Source of the DNA: Actinoalloteichus hoggarensis
GTDB taxonomy: Bacteria; Actinomycetota; Actinomycetes; Mycobacteriales; Pseudonocardiaceae
Direction of reading: 5' to 3'
NCBI RefSeq assembly: GCF_002234535.1
Contig: NZ_CP022521.1
Coordinates: 62,001 to 126,000 of the forward strand
Length of the DNA stretch: 64,000 nt
This document shows positions 59,869-64,000 of the stretch, piece by piece (the first letter of the stretch is position 1; every line of letters starts with the position of its first letter). The notes beneath the pieces are model-generated. The model had not been told where the DNA came from. It made no database searches and worked only from the letters and a program-made list of their open reading frames with translations. Made by a program: the position numbers and the translations under genes.

Positions 59869-62800
59869 GTGTCGTCGGGGGACGCGGCCGCCCTGCCGTT
59901 CCCCTCGGCCCGCAGGCAGGCATCGGCTGGACGCGGGCCGATGGCCGGGCTGTCGCTGCTGCCGACGTCGACGCGCCGCGCCCTGCTGCTGACCGGCCTG
60001 CTCGCGGCGGCCAACGCGGTGGTCCTCGTCGTGCAGGCGGTGGCGATGGCCGAGGCGCTCGGTGCGGTCGTCGTCTCCGGCGTCGGCGCGGCCGAACTGG
60101 CGGGGAACCTGTGGGTCCTGGGCATCGCGGTGGCGGCCAGGGCCGGGCTGAGCTGGGCGACCGAGTCCGTCGCGGCTCGTGCGGCGGGTGCGGCTCGGCG
60201 TGAGCTGCGGGGCGCCCTGCTCGACGCGGCCCTGCGGATCGGCCCCGAATGGATTCACGGCGGCGGCCCGGGTGCCGCGCACGTCGACTCCGACGGCGCG
60301 GCCGCCGACGGCCCGACCGCGCCGTCACAGGTTCGCGGCGGTGCGGCCCATCTCGCCTCGATCGCGACCACCGGACTGGACGCGCTCGACGCCTACTTCA
60401 TCCGGCTCCTGCCCGCCCTTGTCACGGCGGCGGCGGTGCCGCCGCTGGTCGGCGGCTGGATCCTCCTCACCGATCCCCCCTCGGCGATGTTGATCCTGGT
60501 GACCGTCCCGCTGATCCCGCTCTTCGCCGTCCTGATCGGCCGGTTCACCGAGGCACGATCGGCCAGGACGGCAGATGCCGCCTCTCGGCTGTCCGACCGA
60601 CTGCGGGAACTGGTCAAGGCGCTGCCGTTGCTCACGGCGTTTCGCCGGGCGGCGGCGCAGACGGCTCTGGTGGAACGTGTCGACGAGGAGCACCGGCGGG
60701 CAGGCATGGCGACGCTGCGCGTCGCGTTCCTCTCGGCGCTGGCACTGGAACTGATCGCGTCCATGTCCGTGGCCCTGGTGGCCGTCAACATCGGCCTTCG
60801 GGTGGTCGCGGGTGATGTCGAGCTGACGACCGCGCTGGTCGTGCTCATCCTGGTGGCCGAGTGCTACCTGCCGCTGCGCGCGGCGGGGGCGGCGCATCAT
60901 GCCGCCGAGGACGGCGTGGAGGCCGTCCGCCGAGTCCACGACGTCCTCGACCTCGCTGATTCGCTCGACCGAGAACCGAGACCCGGGACGGCCGCGGCGG
61001 AGCCGGCGATCCGCCCCGCCACCGGCGCGCGGGCGACTCGAAGCAGACCGGCGGCCGTGCCGTCGACCGGAATCAGCGCCCAGGCGGGCGAGCCGGGGCC
61101 GGTTGCCGCGTCTGACGCTGAGGGCGGGGGCGGCTCCTTCACCGGAGGCGGCGACGACGGCGCGGCCCGGCCGCCCTCGGCCGAGGCATGCGAGGCCGCC
61201 GAGGCGTTCGGGCGGCTCGCCGCCGAATCCGCTGGGCGGCTCGCCGCCGAATCCGCTGGGCGGCTCGCCGCCGAACTCGCCGTGAGCGGCGTTCATGTGA
61301 CGGACCTCCGGGTGCACAGGCGCGATCGAGACGCGCCCGCCGGGCTGAGCTTCCACGTGAAGCCGGGCGAGATCCTGCGGCTGGACGGGCAGAACGGCAT
61401 CGGGCCCAGCGGCAGCGGCAAGTCCACCACCTTCGCCGTGCTGCTGGGCCTGCTGCCCGCCGATGCGGGCGACGTGCGGGTAGGCGACCTCGAGCTGTCG
61501 CGCTGCGACCTCCGAGAATGGCGACGCAATGTGGCCTGGGTTCCGCAGCGACCCCGATTCACCGAGCCCACCGTCGCGGAGGAACTGGCCCTCGCCACGG
61601 CGGACCAGGAAGGCGGTCCGCCGAGCCAGCGGGAGCTGATCGTGGCCGCGCGATCGGCCGCCGCGGGTCATCTGCTCGGCCGATCGACGGCGGCGCTCTC
61701 CCTGGGCGAACGTCAGCGAGTCGCGACGGCCCGGGCGTTCCTACGGATGGGACGCGGCGCCCGCCTGCTGCTGCTGGACGAGCCGACATCGCATCTGGAC
61801 GCCGCCACGGCGGGCACGGTGCGGGCGAGCGTCCGTCGATACGCCGACGACGGCGCCGTGGTGGTGTTGGCCGAACACCGGCCCACCGACGCCGCTGCCG
61901 GGGTCGAGACGACACGTCCGGTCGCCGCTGACACCGCAACCCGACCAGCGCTCCCCGGCAGACTGTGGGACCTGTTGGACCGGCGGTGGGCGGTGGCCGT
62001 CGGGCTCGGCGCCCTCTCCGTCCTCGCGGGCGTGGCGCTCACCGGCACGGCCGGCTGGCTGATCGCCACCGCGGCCGACCACCCCCCGGTGCTCACGCTG
62101 ACGGTCGCCGCCGTGCTCGTCCGCACCTTCGCCCTGTCGAAGGCGTTGCTGCGGTACCTGGAGCGGCTCTTCACCCACGACGCGGCCTTCCGGCTCGCGG
62201 GCAGACTGCGGCTCTCCCTGTGGAGATCGCTGGTGCGCGCCGGGCCCGCACAGGCGAATCACCGGGGCAACGCCGAGGCGCTGCGCACCCTCGTCACGGA
62301 CGTCGACGTCGTGCGCGACCTCGTGCCCCGGGTGCTGCTGCCACCGCTGGTCGCCGGGGTGGTCGGCGTCCTCGTGGTGATCGCTCAGTGGTCCCTGCTG
62401 CCTGCGGCGGGGGCGGCCATGGCCGCCGGTCTGCTGATCGCCGCCATCGGCGGCGGCTGGGTGGCAGCGACGGTGCGACGTCGCGGCGTCGCGGTACCCG
62501 CCACGCTGCGCAGGCGGGTGGCCGACCGGGTGTTGGGACTCCTCGACGGGGCGGCCGACCTGACCGCGATGGGCGCCGATCGGCAGTGCCGCGACGCGCT
62601 GGACCGGGATGATCGAGAACTGACGCGATTGAGCAGACGCGAGGCCGTGGGCGTCGGCGCGGCGGCCGCCGTGGTGACGACGGCGACGGGCGCCGCACTG
62701 CTGGTGTGCCTCGCGGCGGTGGCCGACGCGGTCGCGGCGGGTGCGCTGAGCGGGCCGTGGGCCGCGGTGGTGGTGCTGGTCGCGCTGACCGCGGGCGAGA

Positions 62801-63651
62801 TCGTCGCGACCGTGCCCCCGGCCTGGCAGCAGGCCGCCGCGCTGCGGGGCGCGCAGGGCAGGCTCCTGCCCGCCGACGAACGTGTGACGGGCAGGCCGCG
62901 TGCCGACACCGCGCTGCGACCCACGCCGGACACCGCCGAGGTACGGCTGATCAAGGTCGACGCCCGGTGGCCGGGCGCCGCGGAGCCCGCCTTGCGCGAC
63001 GTGACGATGGAGCTGCCTCCTGGCGCCAGGGTCGCGGTGCTCGGTCCGTCGGGCGCGGGCAAGTCGACGCTGCTCGCGCTCCTGTTGGGCTTCCTGCCCG
63101 CTGAACAGGGCATGATCAGCCGTCCCGCGCGGGTCGCCTGGTGCCCGCAGGACGCCTCACTCGTCTCCACCAGCATCCGGGAGAATCTCCGGCTGGCGGA
63201 CCCCACCGCGGATGACGAGCGCCTGCGGGCCGCCCTGCGGTCGGCGGGGTTGGACGCCTTCGTCGACCGACTGGACACCGTCGTCGGCGGTGACGGAGTC
63301 GCCTTGTCCGGCGGCGAGGCGGGCAGGCTCTCCTTCGCGCGGACGCTGCTCGCGGCTCGGGATGCCGACCTGGTGCTGCTGGACGAGCCGACGGCATCGC
63401 TCGACGCCGAGGCCGCCGCGCGGGTCCGAGCGGCGATCCGCTCCGAGCTGGCCGACCACACCGTGGTGCACGTGACTCACCACATCGAGGAGGCCGAGGA
63501 CGCCGATCTCGTGCTGGAGGTGCGCGACGGGACGGTGCGGGCCTACCCCGAACTGGGTGCGCTGGCCTTGTCCAGCCAGCCGCTCTCGATGGAGATCGGC
63601 CTGCACAGCGGTCCGGTGGTGGTTCCGGTTCAGCAGGCGAGGGCGGACTAG
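59869..63651 (+). CDS. cydDC: Fused CydD-CydC thiol-reductant ABC exporter
   Basis: One polypeptide of 1260 residues carrying two complete ABC half-transporters; it exports thiol reductant needed to mature cytochrome bd. First half: membrane domain (about 40-330), then an ATPase with GPSGSGKST, LSLGERQRVATARAF and LLLLDEPTSHLD. Second half: membrane domain (from about 700), then GPSGAGKST, LSGGEAGRLSFARTL and LVLLDEPTASLD. A ~130-residue disordered linker with three GRLAAESA repeats precedes the first ATPase. Before its Walker A stands RLDGQNGI, longer than usual. The GTG at 59869 has GGAGG 8 bases upstream; a GTG at 59839 overlapping cydB is possible. Confidence 0.94.
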   Translation: MSSGDAAALPFPSARRQASAGRGPMAGLSLLPTSTRRALLLTGLLAAANAVVLVVQAVAMAEALGAVVVSGVGAAELAGNLWVLGIAVAARAGLSWATESVAARAAGAARRELRGALLDAALRIGPEWIHGGGPGAAHVDSDGAAADGPTAPSQVRGGAAHLASIATTGLDALDAYFIRLLPALVTAAAVPPLVGGWILLTDPPSAMLILVTVPLIPLFAVLIGRFTEARSARTADAASRLSDRLRELVKALPLLTAFRRAAAQTALVERVDEEHRRAGMATLRVAFLSALALELIASMSVALVAVNIGLRVVAGDVELTTALVVLILVAECYLPLRAAGAAHHAAEDGVEAVRRVHDVLDLADSLDREPRPGTAAAEPAIRPATGARATRSRPAAVPSTGISAQAGEPGPVAASDAEGGGGSFTGGGDDGAARPPSAEACEAAEAFGRLAAESAGRLAAESAGRLAAELAVSGVHVTDLRVHRRDRDAPAGLSFHVKPGEILRLDGQNGIGPSGSGKSTTFAVLLGLLPADAGDVRVGDLELSRCDLREWRRNVAWVPQRPRFTEPTVAEELALATADQEGGPPSQRELIVAARSAAAGHLLGRSTAALSLGERQRVATARAFLRMGRGARLLLLDEPTSHLDAATAGTVRASVRRYADDGAVVVLAEHRPTDAAAGVETTRPVAADTATRPALPGRLWDLLDRRWAVAVGLGALSVLAGVALTGTAGWLIATAADHPPVLTLTVAAVLVRTFALSKALLRYLERLFTHDAAFRLAGRLRLSLWRSLVRAGPAQANHRGNAEALRTLVTDVDVVRDLVPRVLLPPLVAGVVGVLVVIAQWSLLPAAGAAMAAGLLIAAIGGGWVAATVRRRGVAVPATLRRRVADRVLGLLDGAADLTAMGADRQCRDALDRDDRELTRLSRREAVGVGAAAAVVTTATGAALLVCLAAVADAVAAGALSGPWAAVVVLVALTAGEIVATVPPAWQQAAALRGAQGRLLPADERVTGRPRADTALRPTPDTAEVRLIKVDARWPGAAEPALRDVTMELPPGARVAVLGPSGAGKSTLLALLLGFLPAEQGMISRPARVAWCPQDASLVSTSIRENLRLADPTADDERLRAALRSAGLDAFVDRLDTVVGGDGVALSGGEAGRLSFARTLLAARDADLVLLDEPTASLDAEAAARVRAAIRSELADHTVVHVTHHIEEAEDADLVLEVRDGTVRAYPELGALALSSQPLSMEIGLHSGPVVVPVQQARAD
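61210..61281 (+). repeat. 24-bp in-frame tandem repeat (3 copies)
   Basis: Three copies of a 24-bp unit within cydDC, encoding GRLAAESA (last copy GRLAAELA). The first two units are identical. It lies in the linker before the first ATPase domain. Confidence 0.9.
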
Positions 63652-63775
63652 TCGGATGTCGGCGTCGAGACGGGTCCGCGCCCAGGCCGAGGCGGCATGG
63701 GCGGGCGACGCGGCGGGCCGCCGCTCGGCGGGGCCTGCGGTCTGCGAGGGCCGAGGACCGGCTCCTATCCTGGGC

Positions 63776-64000
63776 ATGACCATGGACTCCTCCCTCGCGG
63801 GCCGCACGCTCGCCGCCGCGACCGGGATCACCACCGCGGCCTTGGCCGGTGACGATCCGGATCTCGTGCTGCCGATGGTCGTCGAGCAGGCCGCCGCGCT
63901 CACCGGCGCGGACCTGGGCCTGGCGATGGTGCGCTCGCCTGACGGGACGTTGACGGTGGAGGCCGCGCACGGCGGCGTCGAGGGCGGAGCGCTCGAGGGG
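63776..64000 (+). CDS. Probable GAF-domain sensor (histidine kinase), 5' end only
   Basis: The first 75 codons of a gene running off the right edge. MTMDSSLAGRTLAAATGITTAALAGDDPDLVLPMVVEQAAALTGADLGLAMV resembles the start of a GAF sensor domain as in DevS/DosS-type kinases (helix with LVVEQA---TGAD-G). In Streptomyces a GAF-containing sensor kinase also follows the cyd genes, which supports the call. ATG at 63776 or 63782. The kinase part is outside the window, so the family is inferred. Confidence 0.65.
   Translation, partial: MTMDSSLAGRTLAAATGITTAALAGDDPDLVLPMVVEQAAALTGADLGLAMVRSPDGTLTVEAAHGGVEGGALEG

Noticed and set aside
57401-60328. A 975-codon open frame on the minus strand opposite cydA, cydB and cydDC
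   Set aside because: Low-complexity Arg/Gly/His/Asp sequence with no motif, crossing three well-supported genes. It is a high-GC antisense shadow.

Overview
This is high-GC actinobacterial chromosome. A PPE-like protein, two EspG chaperones and a DUF3558 lipoprotein, a DUF574-type methyltransferase, an F420-dependent oxidoreductase, a BfrB-type ferritin, a SigE-family sigma factor and many GTG starts together suggest Pseudonocardiaceae or a close relative; the genus is my inference. About 54 protein genes and one tRNA can be supported. No rRNA, CRISPR array, insertion sequence or prophage was seen.

Layout. 1-1.5 kb: 3' end of a glycine-betaine type ABC importer (permease and binding lipoprotein). 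1.7-6.3 kb: DUF6474 protein, TM0106-type RecB-like nuclease, SDR dehydrogenase, aldo/keto reductase. 6.7-18.3 kb: an Asp-rich PepSY protein, then a cell-surface glycan region: SGNH/AlgX-like O-acetyltransferase, two acyltransferase-3 type membrane proteins, a 1252-residue two-glycosyltransferase/FkbM methyltransferase fusion and two paralogous single-pass proteins. 18.5-28.5 kb: MsrA, a lipoprotein, a protease remnant, a third acyltransferase, tRNA-Gly(GCC), F420 oxidoreductase, Fpg/Nei glycosylase, rhodanese, methyltransferase, and a sigma factor with its membrane partner.

28.6-37 kb: two solute:sodium symporter genes of the acetate/pyruvate type, each with a small membrane partner. A LytS-type kinase and a LytTR regulator lie next to them, with SppA peptidase between the two and an 8-bp tandem repeat after the kinase gene. 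37-41 kb: P450, SnoaL-like protein, glycerophosphodiesterase and a SEC-C protein. 41.3-46.2 kb: an ESX/type VII substrate-chaperone module without the secretion machine. 46.4-52.4 kb: a UvrD-like protein with an altered Walker B motif, ferritin, arginine deiminase, a VapB-like orphan, a CPBP protease and a DUF2470 protein behind an iron-box-like site.

52.7-56.9 kb: homogentisate (tyrosine/phenylalanine) catabolism: HmgA, an unnamed protein, fumarylacetoacetase and an IclR regulator. 57.1-64 kb: cytochrome bd oxidase cydA, cydB, a fused cydDC exporter, and the first 75 codons of a probable GAF sensor. The most promising leads for undescribed biology are the glycan/acylation region (7.4-18.3 kb), the unnamed protein in the homogentisate locus, the symporter/LytSR/SppA arrangement, and the ESX module.
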